In this document: positions 16,932 through 25,537 of the stretch, one piece after another
How positions within the stretch are numbered: position 1 is the first letter of the stretch
Layout: each line of letters opens with the position of its first letter
DNA from: Polynucleobacter sp. HIN11
GTDB lineage: Bacteria; Pseudomonadota; Gammaproteobacteria; Burkholderiales; Burkholderiaceae
Assembly (NCBI RefSeq): GCF_030297675.1
Contig: NZ_AP028142.1
Location: forward strand, 186,001-250,000
Direction of reading: 5' to 3'
DNA: 64,000 bases
The notes under the pieces: generated by a model
What the model saw: the letters and a program-made list of their open reading frames with translations, nothing else
Told to the model about the DNA's origin: nothing
The model's database searches: none
Program-made: the position numbers and the translations under genes

Positions 16932-18925
16932 TGCATTTGCTATATGAAGAAGGCGGTGAGCTGCGAATCGCGACCGTCTTGTCATCCTCAGGGTCTGGAG
17001 AGACTCAGTCATGGCAGGCAAGCGCTTTATCAGGCAAGCATCTCAAGCTAAAGGCTAAAGAGGTATGGCTGCAATTTGATCTTGCGAATCCTCAAGAAGT
17101 TCTTGAAGAAGCGCATGGTATTGCTGCAACAATTGATTTACAACTTCTATGGGATTGCGCGCCCGACCAAGAATTTTTTTTCCAGACAATTGCCAAAGAG
17201 TATTTTGGGGACACCATAAGTACGCCCCAATTAATTGGTTTAGCGATTGCATTGCAAGGAGCCCCTGTTTACTTTCGACGCAAGGGGCGAGGCGTCTTTA
17301 TGCGGGCACTACTCGAGCAACTGCAGGCGGGATTAGCGGCAATTGAGCGCAGGCAAAGAGAGCTTCTACAACAACAAGCATGGCAGGAAGAACTGATTGA
17401 AGGAAGGCTGCCAGATGCTTTGCATTCGCAGGTAAATAGCTTGCTGTTCCGTCCAGATAAAAATAGCTTGGCATACAAAGCTTTTCATGGGGCTTGTGAA
17501 CAGACAGGAGAACATCCGGCGCGTTTGCTGATGCGCTGTGGTGCTTTGGATTCCCCGCAGTCTTACCATCATGGCCAATTTGTGCAAGCGCATTTTCCGA
17601 AAGGGACAGGCTTCGCAAGCGATTTTCAATTTACACCAGAAGAATTTGAAAAGGCCATTGCCGGCTTGCCGACTGCCCAAGTGAAAGCCTTTTCAATTGA
17701 TGATGCAAGCACAACAGAAATCGATGATGCCTTGTCATTAACGCCTATCGGTAATGGTCTATATCGATTGGGTATTCATATTGCAGCACCTGGTTTGCTG
17801 ATTCAAAAGGGCGATCGTTTTGATCAAGTTGCGCGTCAACGAATGTCAACGGTTTATTTCCCGGGTGACAAAATTACCATGTTGCCAAAGCAGTTTGTTC
17901 AGTATTTCTCTTTAGATGCAGGCTCAGCCCATCCTGCCATTTCTTTATATCTTGAGATAGATGCCTCTGGCCAACGAACCCAGACGCCTGTGCAAAGTGC
18001 TCTCGAGTTAGTGCCGATTGAAACTAATCTTCGCTTAGACGATTGGGAACCACTAGTTGACGAAGCCTTCTTGGCCCAAGAGAACTCATCGTTGCCGCAT
18101 CACGAAGCGCTGACTCGATTGTGGGCTTTGGCTCAAAATGAGCATCAAAAACGTCAAGAGCAGCGTGTCAAAGACGGCTTGCGAGCGGAGGTCTTGGGTC
18201 AAGCTGATCCAAATGCTTTAATCCGTGATTTCAATTTCAAGATCACTTCGTCAAGCAATGAAATCGTGATTGAGCCTCGTGTTCGAGGTTCGATTTTGGA
18301 TACCATCGTGGCCGAATGCATGATCTTATGTAATCAGATTTGGGGACAAGCGCTAGCTGAACATGGTTTACCGGCGCTATTCCGCACCCAAAAAGGTTGG
18401 GGTCCTCAGCGTACACGGATGCAAACCACTCCTGGCCCTCATGAGGGCTTGGGTGTTGATTGTTATGCGTGGTGTACCTCGCCATTACGTCGGTATGCAG
18501 ATCTTGTAAATCAATGGCAATTGATTGCCATGATTCGAAATGGCGTAACAGCGAAGATGACAGCTCCCTTTCCGCCAAAAGACTCGGAGATCATGGGAAT
18601 TGCCGCTGATTTCGATACGGTATATCTTCAGTACGGGGAATATCAGTCACGCATGGAGCGCTATTGGTGCTTGCGTTGGTTGGCGCAGGCTGGATTGCCC
18701 CATTCAATCTACGCACGTCATCTGAAAGAGGGTATGTCGCGGCTTGAGCCTATTCCACTGCATTTACCCATCCCTGAATTGGCGAGTCATCCTCGTCTCA
18801 CCCGCGCTAAGATCGAAGTTATGGATATAGATCTTTTAGACCTATCTGCTAAGGCCCGTGTGCTTGAGCTGGAAACCAGCCCGAGTGAAGTTAGTGCTGA
18901 GGTAGAAGGGGATTTACCAGAATGA
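16931..18925 (+). CDS. RNase II/R-family exoribonuclease (RNB domain)
   Basis: A 664-residue 3'-5' exoribonuclease, close in size to RNase II (644) and shorter than RNase R. The RNB domain starts near residue 235. The metal-binding motif is FSIDDASTTEIDDALSL, and the C-terminal signature is CYAWCTSPLRRYADLVNQW. The first 230 residues are poorly conserved and would contain the RNA-binding modules. It overlaps the SDR gene by one base and tonB by four (ATGA), so all are in one operon. In Burkholderiales a VacB/RNase II-like gene precedes tonB-aroE-mtgA in the same way. Confidence 0.9.
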   Translation: MHLLYEEGGELRIATVLSSSGSGETQSWQASALSGKHLKLKAKEVWLQFDLANPQEVLEEAHGIAATIDLQLLWDCAPDQEFFFQTIAKEYFGDTISTPQLIGLAIALQGAPVYFRRKGRGVFMRALLEQLQAGLAAIERRQRELLQQQAWQEELIEGRLPDALHSQVNSLLFRPDKNSLAYKAFHGACEQTGEHPARLLMRCGALDSPQSYHHGQFVQAHFPKGTGFASDFQFTPEEFEKAIAGLPTAQVKAFSIDDASTTEIDDALSLTPIGNGLYRLGIHIAAPGLLIQKGDRFDQVARQRMSTVYFPGDKITMLPKQFVQYFSLDAGSAHPAISLYLEIDASGQRTQTPVQSALELVPIETNLRLDDWEPLVDEAFLAQENSSLPHHEALTRLWALAQNEHQKRQEQRVKDGLRAEVLGQADPNALIRDFNFKITSSSNEIVIEPRVRGSILDTIVAECMILCNQIWGQALAEHGLPALFRTQKGWGPQRTRMQTTPGPHEGLGVDCYAWCTSPLRRYADLVNQWQLIAMIRNGVTAKMTAPFPPKDSEIMGIAADFDTVYLQYGEYQSRMERYWCLRWLAQAGLPHSIYARHLKEGMSRLEPIPLHLPIPELASHPRLTRAKIEVMDIDLLDLSAKARVLELETSPSEVSAEVEGDLPE

Positions 18926-19785
18926 GACTGGCTCTGCATTCATTTGAGGTGAGTCGGTCTATTAAGCCGCTATGGATCGCATTAGCCATATCTCTGCTGG
19001 TTCACCTTGCCCTATTGAGTCAGCGCTGGTTCAATCCGCCAGAAACCGAGAGGCGTTTCAATACACCATTGAGTATTGTGCTCGTGAATGCATCAAGCCC
19101 CGCGCCTCCTCAAAAAGCACAGAAATTAGCACAGGCTAATTTGGATGGTGGGGGCCTAACTATTCGGGAGGATGCGAGTGCATTGCACCGCGCCCACTTG
19201 GGTGCCGATGCTAAGTTAGAGGCACTTGAGAAGCGCCAAAAGCAATTGTTATCCAAATTAGATACCGATAAAAAACAGGCCAGTGGAATGCGATCGGGCG
19301 AAGAATCTAAACAGCTCTCTCAGACCAATGCGTTGGAAGCCGAGCTTGCTAGACGACTTAGCCCTGAGGGTCGTCTTCCACGTCGCGCGGTCCTTAGTGC
19401 AAGCAGTACCAAAACGGTTGCGTTTGCCTATTACTATGATGGTATGCGTCAAAAGATTGAAGCCTATGGCAATACTTTTTTTCCTCGCGTCCAGGGTCGG
19501 CCGTTGTATGGTAGCTTGGTGTTAACTGTTAGTGTTGATGCAGAGGGTCGAATTACTAATAACGTCAAAGGGCGTGAGGGTATTGAAGTAAGTCGCTCAT
19601 CCGGTATTCCAGAGCTTGATCGTCAAGCAGTGGCGATTGTGCGCGCCGCCGCTCCGTTCGGAGCGTTTCCAAGTGAGATGCGTCAGCAGATCGATGTTTT
19701 GGATTGGGTTTCAACGTTTGAGTTCACACGCGATTTGAAAGATCAATCTGGCAATCGACTGGAATTAAGGGGTGCCAAACCATGA
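18922..19785 (+). CDS. TonB-like energy transducer protein
   Basis: A 287-residue protein with an N-terminal membrane anchor (about residues 17-35, LWIALAISLLVHLALLSQRW). A periplasmic region with charged, coiled-coil-like stretches follows, then a C-terminal TonB fold (GRPLYGSLVLTVSVDAEGRI, SGIPELDRQAVAIVRAAAPF). Such proteins pass proton-motive force from ExbB/ExbD to outer-membrane receptors. No exbB or exbD is adjacent; TolQ/TolR at 62-63.5 kb are the only such proteins in the window. Start and stop overlap both neighbours by four bases, so translation is probably coupled. Confidence 0.85.
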   Translation: MRLALHSFEVSRSIKPLWIALAISLLVHLALLSQRWFNPPETERRFNTPLSIVLVNASSPAPPQKAQKLAQANLDGGGLTIREDASALHRAHLGADAKLEALEKRQKQLLSKLDTDKKQASGMRSGEESKQLSQTNALEAELARRLSPEGRLPRRAVLSASSTKTVAFAYYYDGMRQKIEAYGNTFFPRVQGRPLYGSLVLTVSVDAEGRITNNVKGREGIEVSRSSGIPELDRQAVAIVRAAAPFGAFPSEMRQQIDVLDWVSTFEFTRDLKDQSGNRLELRGAKP

Positions 19786-20678
19786 GTCACTATCCCTTTT
19801 TGACTGAGCTGAAGCCAAATCGTTTTGTTAGCAAAAATATTTATGCGGTATTTGGTAATCCGATTGGGCATAGCAAGTCCCCCTTAATTCATGAGCGGTT
19901 TGCGATACAAACCCAGCAAGAAATGGATTATTTAAGGATTCAGCCGTCAGTGGATGGATTTGCAGCAATGCTCACCCAATTTTTTGTCCTTGGTGGTAAG
20001 GGTGCGAGCGTCACCATTCCGTTTAAATTGGAAGCCTATCAGTTATGCAAACAATTGACTACCCGTGCTCGCTTAGCAGGTGCTGTGAATACCGTCTGGC
20101 AAAAAGACGGAGTACTCTGGGGCGATAACACCGATGGTGCTGGGTTAGTGGCTGATCTGCTTTCTCAAGGGGTTGCCATTTGTGAAGCAGATGTCCTGAT
20201 TGTGGGGGCCGGTGGTGCAAGTCGCGGGATCGTTGAGCCACTGCTAAACCAAAAGCCCAAACGGATTTGGATTGCCAATCGCACAGCTCAAAAAGCTCAC
20301 GAGCTCGTGTCGATATTTCAGTCTTTAGCAACAGAGCTTGACGTGGAGTTAATGGCAAGCAGCATCGCTCAATTGGAGGATCAAACGACCCCTGCATTCT
20401 CACTTGTGATTAATTCGAGCTCAGCTGGACTCGAGGACCAAAGTCCTTTAAGCACATTAGCGGCAGATCACGTGTTTTGCCCTGGTTGCTTTGCGTATGA
20501 TTTGGTATACGGTAAAACCACGGTATTTATGGAGCAAGCCTTGCAGCGCGGCTGTCGGATCAGTGACGGCTTGGGAATGTTGGTAGAGCAAGCTGCCGTT
20601 GCCTTTAGTCAGTGGCATCAAGTGGACATCAAATGTTTAGATACTCGGGCTGTTATTGCACAGCTTCGGTACGCTTAA
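19782..20678 (+). CDS. aroE: Shikimate dehydrogenase
   Basis: Reduces 3-dehydroshikimate to shikimate with NADPH. At 298 residues it is slightly longer than E. coli AroE (272), with a short N-terminal extension. The substrate motif is FGNPIGHSKSPLIHERF, the catalytic Lys is in GASVTIPFKLEAY, the catalytic Asp in WGDNTDGAGLV, and the NADP loop is VGAGGASRGIV. It lies in the RNase-tonB-aroE-mtgA operon. Confidence 0.96.
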   Translation: MSHYPFLTELKPNRFVSKNIYAVFGNPIGHSKSPLIHERFAIQTQQEMDYLRIQPSVDGFAAMLTQFFVLGGKGASVTIPFKLEAYQLCKQLTTRARLAGAVNTVWQKDGVLWGDNTDGAGLVADLLSQGVAICEADVLIVGAGGASRGIVEPLLNQKPKRIWIANRTAQKAHELVSIFQSLATELDVELMASSIAQLEDQTTPAFSLVINSSSAGLEDQSPLSTLAADHVFCPGCFAYDLVYGKTTVFMEQALQRGCRISDGLGMLVEQAAVAFSQWHQVDIKCLDTRAVIAQLRYA

Positions 20679-20681
20679 ATC

Positions 20682-21389
20682 ATGTCATGGGTCATATATT
20701 TCCTCAAATGCATGGCTTGGGGACTGATCGGTTTGCAGTTTTACTTTGTGATCCAAATTGGTCTATGGGCATTCATGAATCCAAGCAGTACAGCATTTCA
20801 GAGGGCGGAACGTTGGCGTCTTTGTCACTGGAATCTGAGCTGCCCGATCCAGCATCGTTGGGTTTCGTACGAGCAGATCAGCAATGATTTAAAGCGGGCG
20901 ATTCTGGTAAGTGAAGACGATATCTTTTTTAAACATAGCGGGGTTCGTGTTGAGGATATGCAAAAAGCCTGGGAGCGAAACCAAAAAGGCGGCAGCAAGG
21001 TGGTGCGCGGCGGCTCCACAATCACACAGCAATTGGCCAAGAATTTATTTCTTTCCTCTGAAAAAAACTACCTACGTAAAGTACAGGAGCTAGTCATTAC
21101 CGGACTTTTAGAGTTGATGCTTTCCAAACAGCGGATGTTTGAGATTTATATGAATTCCGTTGAATGGGGTGAGGGGATTTTTGGGATTGGTGCAGCGACT
21201 TCTCACTACTATGTGACTAATCCAAAAAATATTAGTCGCGAACAGGCAGCCGCATTAGCATCTGCTTTACCAGCGCCAAAATGTTTTGATAAAAGTAAGT
21301 ACTGCAAACGCGGGAGTATTGATTTTGGCCTACGCCAACAATTTATTTTAGAGAATATGGATCGTGTAGCTTTGCCTAAAAACCGCTAG
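20682..21389 (+). CDS. mtgA: Monofunctional biosynthetic peptidoglycan transglycosylase
   Basis: Polymerises lipid II glycan strands at the inner membrane. The 235 residues equal the family size. There is one N-terminal membrane segment (about residues 4-27), then a GT51 domain with the catalytic Glu in VSEDDIFFKHSGV, GGSTITQQLAKNLFLS, and the second catalytic block YMNSVEWGEGIFGIGAA. There is no transpeptidase domain. It starts three bases after aroE and ends the operon, converging on pyrF. Confidence 0.96.
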   Translation: MSWVIYFLKCMAWGLIGLQFYFVIQIGLWAFMNPSSTAFQRAERWRLCHWNLSCPIQHRWVSYEQISNDLKRAILVSEDDIFFKHSGVRVEDMQKAWERNQKGGSKVVRGGSTITQQLAKNLFLSSEKNYLRKVQELVITGLLELMLSKQRMFEIYMNSVEWGEGIFGIGAATSHYYVTNPKNISREQAAALASALPAPKCFDKSKYCKRGSIDFGLRQQFILENMDRVALPKNR

Positions 21390-21406
21390 TAATACCAAGC
21401 ATCTTT

Positions 21407-22264
21407 TTATTTGGCTTGCGCAGATCGAATCGCATCACGGGTTGCTATTGCTACTTTTCTGGCGGCGTCTGCAAAGTCCTTTCCGTTGCTCGCATACAAA
21501 ATGGCGCGCGATGAGTTAATCATCATTCCCGTTCCGAGTTTATTCGCTACTTGCCCCGCAGCAACCGTCGCTTCAATATCCCCGCCTTGCGCCCCGATTC
21601 CAGGGATGAGTAAGGGCATGGCGCCGACGATGGCTCGAACTCGGGCGATTTCTTGGGGAAAGGTGGCTCCCACCACAAGTGCAATTTGACCCGCTTGATC
21701 CCACTCTTTGGCAAGGTGTGCAACGCGTTCAAACACTGCTTGGTTGCTGTTGATGGGAAGGTTTTGTATATCGGACCCGCCTGGATTGGAGGTACGGCAC
21801 AAGATGATGACCCCTTTGCCCGAGTGCTGAAGATAGGGTTCGATCGAGTCTTTACCCATGTATGGATTGACCGTCACGGCATCGGCCCCATAACGCTCAA
21901 ACGCTTCTAATGCGTAATGTTCGGCGGTACTCCCAATATCACCCCGTTTGGCATCCAAAATAATAGGGATCTGTGGGTAGGATCTTTTGAGGTGGGCGAT
22001 CAGGTCTTCCAGTTGGTCCTCTGCTCGTTGGGAGGCAAAGTACGCAAACTGTGGTTTAAATGCACACACCAGGTCAGCACATGAATCCGCAATTTCTTTA
22101 CAAAAATTGAGGATGGCTTTGGGGCCTTTGCCTATGCTGGGCGGGAAGCGCTGGGGATCGGGGTCTAGACCTAGGCAGAGCATGCTGCCCTGGGATGCCC
22201 AGGCAGCCTCGATCTGATCCCGAAAGGACCCCGAATTTTTTACCAAATGTAATGAACGATTCAT
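21407..22264 (-). CDS. pyrF: Orotidine 5'-phosphate decarboxylase (type 2 family)
   Basis: Makes UMP from OMP, the last step of de novo pyrimidine synthesis. The 285 residues and the motif LDAKRGDIGSTAEHYA (catalytic Lys-Asp pair) place it in the longer type 2 PyrF family. LCLGLDPDPQRFP and GIGAQGGDIEATVAAG are also typical. It is divergent from corA with 40 bases between starts and convergent with mtgA. Confidence 0.95.
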   Translation of the reverse strand: MNRSLHLVKNSGSFRDQIEAAWASQGSMLCLGLDPDPQRFPPSIGKGPKAILNFCKEIADSCADLVCAFKPQFAYFASQRAEDQLEDLIAHLKRSYPQIPIILDAKRGDIGSTAEHYALEAFERYGADAVTVNPYMGKDSIEPYLQHSGKGVIILCRTSNPGGSDIQNLPINSNQAVFERVAHLAKEWDQAGQIALVVGATFPQEIARVRAIVGAMPLLIPGIGAQGGDIEATVAAGQVANKLGTGMMINSSRAILYASNGKDFADAARKVAIATRDAIRSAQAK

Positions 22265-22304
22265 AGTGCATAGGATAAACTAGCGCATTCGTCGGGAGTT
22301 CACC

Positions 22305-23276
22305 ATGATCAACTTGTTCGTCCTACAAAACGGCCGTCTATCGCAAGAGCAAGTCGAAGATCGCAATGAACTGCTCCAACACCACAATCCAATTTGGATT
22401 GATGTGATTGACCCTGAAGAGGAAGAGCTGCTTTGGATTAAAGAGGCTTTTGCCGTTCAACTCCCTGAGTTGGACGATCTTGGGGACCTGGAGGCGTCTG
22501 CACGCTATTTTGAGGCAGACGATGGGCATCTGCATATTCGCACCGACTTTTTGCTTGACGAAGAAGATACATCACGCAACGTGAGGGTGGCGTTCGTCCT
22601 GACCAATCAGGTGTTGTTCTCGATCCACGATGAAGATTTACCAGTGTTCCGTTTGGTACGCTTGCGGGCGCGTTTGCGTCCGGGTTCGGTCAGTAATGCG
22701 AAGGATGTACTCCTTGATCTGTACTCCACCGATGCCGAGTACTCCGCCGATGCACTTGAGGAGGTTTATGAAAATCTTGAGCGCGCGGGTAAACGTGTTT
22801 TGTCGGAAACGATCACCGACGCCGACGCAGCAGAAGTTCTTGAGACGATTGCCACTGAAGAAGATACCAACGGCCGAATTCGTCGCAATGTCATGGATAC
22901 GCGGCGCGCACTGTCATTTCTGATGCGAAGCAAATTATTGTCCGACGAACAGCAAGAAGAAGCGCGTCAAATTTTGCGAGACATTGATTCTCTAGAGAAT
23001 CACACAGCATTCTTATTTGACAAGATTAACTTCTTGATGGATGCGACGGTTGGCTTTATTAGTCTGAATCAAAGCAAAATCATTAAGATCTTCTCGGTGG
23101 TCTCGGTCGCCTTAATGCCCCCAACCTTATTGGCAAGCATTTGGGGTATGAACTTTGAGTACATGCCTGAACTCAAAGAGACTTGGGGCTACCCACTGGC
23201 AATCATTACCATGATCATCTCGGCAATGATTCCTTTGGGCTACTTCCGCCACAAAGGCTGGTTGAAGTCAAATTAG
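22305..23276 (+). CDS. corA: CorA-family magnesium/cobalt transporter
   Basis: A 323-residue inner-membrane channel for Mg2+. A long acidic cytoplasmic domain fills residues 1 to about 255, followed by two C-terminal membrane helices. The signature GMNFEYMPEL near residue 286 lies in the periplasmic loop, and the C-terminal end HKGWLKSN is basic. ATG 22305 is preceded by GGGAG at 22294-22298. It overlaps the convergent pncC-like stop by four bases. Confidence 0.95.
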   Translation: MINLFVLQNGRLSQEQVEDRNELLQHHNPIWIDVIDPEEEELLWIKEAFAVQLPELDDLGDLEASARYFEADDGHLHIRTDFLLDEEDTSRNVRVAFVLTNQVLFSIHDEDLPVFRLVRLRARLRPGSVSNAKDVLLDLYSTDAEYSADALEEVYENLERAGKRVLSETITDADAAEVLETIATEEDTNGRIRRNVMDTRRALSFLMRSKLLSDEQQEEARQILRDIDSLENHTAFLFDKINFLMDATVGFISLNQSKIIKIFSVVSVALMPPTLLASIWGMNFEYMPELKETWGYPLAIITMIISAMIPLGYFRHKGWLKSN

Positions 23277-23782
23277 TGGGACTCGCTTGCAGTGAGTTGC
23301 CCAAGGAGTGACTCGATCGCGTAAACGCAGGCCTGCTCCCGAATACTTTGACGATCACCGCTAAAGTGTTTTGTTTGTGCACGGGTTTGGATTTGATCAT
23401 CCACTCGCACTCCCCAGGCAAAGCAAATCATTCCGACGGGTTTATTCGCACTTCCTCCGCCTGGCCCAGCAATTCCAGTAATAGCAACACTAACTTGGGC
23501 TAGGCTATGGTTGAGAGCGCCTTTGGCCATAGCCTTTGCAACCTCTTCACTCACGGCCCCATATTGTTCGATCAACTCCTTTGATACGCCAATACTCTCT
23601 TCTTTCGCTTGATTGCTGTAGGTGATAAAGCCCCGCTCAAACCAGTCGCTGGATCCAGCAAGGCTGGTGAGGTGTGCAGCCAATAAACCTCCAGTGCATG
23701 ACTCGGCTGAGGCAATCTTGAGACCTTTAGCTAACAAAGTTTGAGCTAATTGTTGAACCAGTGGGGTGATGGATGAGTTCAT
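23273..23782 (-). CDS. pncC: Nicotinamide-nucleotide amidohydrolase (CinA C-terminal family)
   Basis: Deamidates NMN to nicotinic acid mononucleotide in pyridine nucleotide salvage. The 169 residues are the stand-alone CinA C-terminal domain. The active-site region is SAESCTGGLLAAHLTS, followed by YSNQAKEESIGV and TGIAGPGGGSANKPVG. The N-terminal CinA domain is absent, as in E. coli PncC. It overlaps pgpA by four bases (ATGA), in a thiL-pgpA-pncC operon common in proteobacteria. Confidence 0.92.
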   Translation of the reverse strand: MNSSITPLVQQLAQTLLAKGLKIASAESCTGGLLAAHLTSLAGSSDWFERGFITYSNQAKEESIGVSKELIEQYGAVSEEVAKAMAKGALNHSLAQVSVAITGIAGPGGGSANKPVGMICFAWGVRVDDQIQTRAQTKHFSGDRQSIREQACVYAIESLLGQLTASESH

Positions 23783-24324
23783 ATTAGCCAGTGTATTCCA
23801 AGCATCACGATCAAAATAGTAAAGAAAGCGGCAATGAGATCGTCAATCATGATTCCAAAACCATGTTTGATGATCTGCGATGGGTTGATACGTTCTTGAT
23901 GGACCCAGTTTTTCTTAAAGTATTGATCGACGCGATTGATGGGCCAAGGTTTGGCGGCATCAAAAAATCGAAAGATTAAAAATGCGATTGCTTGTACCCA
24001 TAGATTATTGGATCCAATCAACAATAGGATCCAAGCAAAGGCGATGATTTCATCCCAAACAATCGAGCCATCATCGGGGCGCTCTAGATCGTGGCTGCAT
24101 TGACCGCAAGCCCATAGTCCATAAAGCGTTCCAAGGCTAAGTAAAACAAACATAGCCGTTGTTGAAAGAACTGCGTTTAGGATCAAAAACAAAGCCCAGG
24201 CAAGCAGGGTGCCAGCCGTGCCTGGAGCAATTGGAGCAAGGCCGATCCCAAAGCCGATACCAAATACCCGATGCACGGATCCCAGCATCCAATTTAATGA
24301 TGGGTGGCGAGTTGCTTTCATCAA
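23779..24324 (-). CDS. pgpA: Phosphatidylglycerophosphatase A
   Basis: Dephosphorylates phosphatidylglycerophosphate to phosphatidylglycerol at the inner membrane. The 181-residue protein has several hydrophobic helices. Family blocks are GFGIGLAPIAPGTAGTL, the acidic metal site VWDEIIAFAW, and FRFFDAAKPWPINRVDQ. It starts three bases after thiL ends and overlaps pncC. Confidence 0.95.
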   Translation of the reverse strand: MMKATRHPSLNWMLGSVHRVFGIGFGIGLAPIAPGTAGTLLAWALFLILNAVLSTTAMFVLLSLGTLYGLWACGQCSHDLERPDDGSIVWDEIIAFAWILLLIGSNNLWVQAIAFLIFRFFDAAKPWPINRVDQYFKKNWVHQERINPSQIIKHGFGIMIDDLIAAFFTILIVMLGIHWLI

Positions 24325-24327
24325 TCT

Positions 24328-25383
24328 CTAATCTCGAAAGTGATCAAAAGATCTCAGCAGCGCTTGGGATTTCTCGGGGCTTAGTGGCATGCCCTCACTA
24401 TCCTCGAGTATCAGCAAACTTTCATTCTGGACTTCGGTAATTTGGCCGATACAAGTCAGAGGGAGTCCGAGTTCTCGTGAGAGACTCGCAATCTTGTCAT
24501 GTTGATCTGGGTTTGCAGTAAAGCAAAGCTCATAGTCATCGCCACCAGAGGCTGCGCATTGATACTGAATTGCCTGATCTTGCCGACGCAACACCGGTGA
24601 GCGAGGCAAGGCGTCCACGTTAATTTTGGCGCTCACATGGGATGATTCCAAAATGTGTCGCAAATCGCCTAATAATCCATCTGACACATCTAAGGCTGCC
24701 GTTGCGATTTCACGTAGAGCAATTCCGAGTGCCACTCGGGGCAGCGGTGAATGAAGGCGTTGATTGATCTGATTGAGTTCTTCGGCGCCTAGATCCAAAG
24801 ACCATTCTTTACGAATGCATCCGAGTGCTAGACGAGCATCGCCCAGTGCACCAGAGACCCAAATGAAGTCGCCCACCTGAGCGCCCGATCGTTTAATCGC
24901 TTGTCCATTTGGAACCACACCAAAAGCCGTGATGCTAATCGTTAATGGCCCTTGACAGGTATCGCCGCCAATTAGGTGGCAATTAAATAGATCGGCTAAG
25001 TCAAAAAGACCATTTGCAAATCCATGTAGCCATGCTTGCTTTTGTTTCGGTAAGGCGAGCGCCAGAGTAAATCCGGTCGGCTTAGCACCCATTGCGGCAA
25101 GATCCGATAAGTTCACTGCTAGGGATTTTTTCCCGACGAGGTAAGGGTCGGTATCCGCATAGAAGTGCCGATCAGCTACCAACATATCGGTTGTGATGAC
25201 CACTTCCTCGTTTGGATGACAGGCAATCAATGCCCCATCATCACCAATGCCAAGAAGCGGAGCATGTTGCGGTTTAGCTCTCATCATTTGCAAAGCGCGC
25301 GTCTTGAAAATATCGCGAATTAACTCAAATTCCCCGAGTTGGTGGGTATCAGATGGCGGGTTTTGAAGGAATTGCTTCGTCAT
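24328..25383 (-). CDS. thiL: Thiamine-monophosphate kinase
   Basis: Phosphorylates thiamine monophosphate to the active cofactor thiamine diphosphate. Motifs are LGIGDDGALI, VNLSDLAAMGAKPTGFTLAL, ALDVSDGLLGDL and ASGGDDYELCFTA. I chose ATG 25383 (351 residues, normal for ThiL); an upstream frame to 25449 would add 22 residues without family similarity. There is no clear ribosome binding site, and TACAAT lies about 8 bases before the ATG on this strand, so the mRNA might be leaderless. It heads the thiL-pgpA-pncC operon and is divergent from maeB. Confidence 0.92.
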   Translation of the reverse strand: MTKQFLQNPPSDTHQLGEFELIRDIFKTRALQMMRAKPQHAPLLGIGDDGALIACHPNEEVVITTDMLVADRHFYADTDPYLVGKKSLAVNLSDLAAMGAKPTGFTLALALPKQKQAWLHGFANGLFDLADLFNCHLIGGDTCQGPLTISITAFGVVPNGQAIKRSGAQVGDFIWVSGALGDARLALGCIRKEWSLDLGAEELNQINQRLHSPLPRVALGIALREIATAALDVSDGLLGDLRHILESSHVSAKINVDALPRSPVLRRQDQAIQYQCAASGGDDYELCFTANPDQHDKIASLSRELGLPLTCIGQITEVQNESLLILEDSEGMPLSPEKSQALLRSFDHFRD

Positions 25384-25537
25384 CCTTATATTGTAGGCGG
25401 GCTTTAAAGCCCCATTCTTACAAGACCTGCCATTCAAGAGGGCATTCAAAGGGACAGTCTTTAGAGGAATAGAATAGAGCTTTTAGCATTCCTGTTTAAG
25501 GCTCCAAGCCCTTTTATTTCATTACCCGTGGAACCCT

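Noticed and set aside
25384..25449. Extended N terminus of thiL
   Set aside because: The additional 22 residues are not ThiL-like and run through a perfect palindrome (25399-25412) likely to be in the promoter region.
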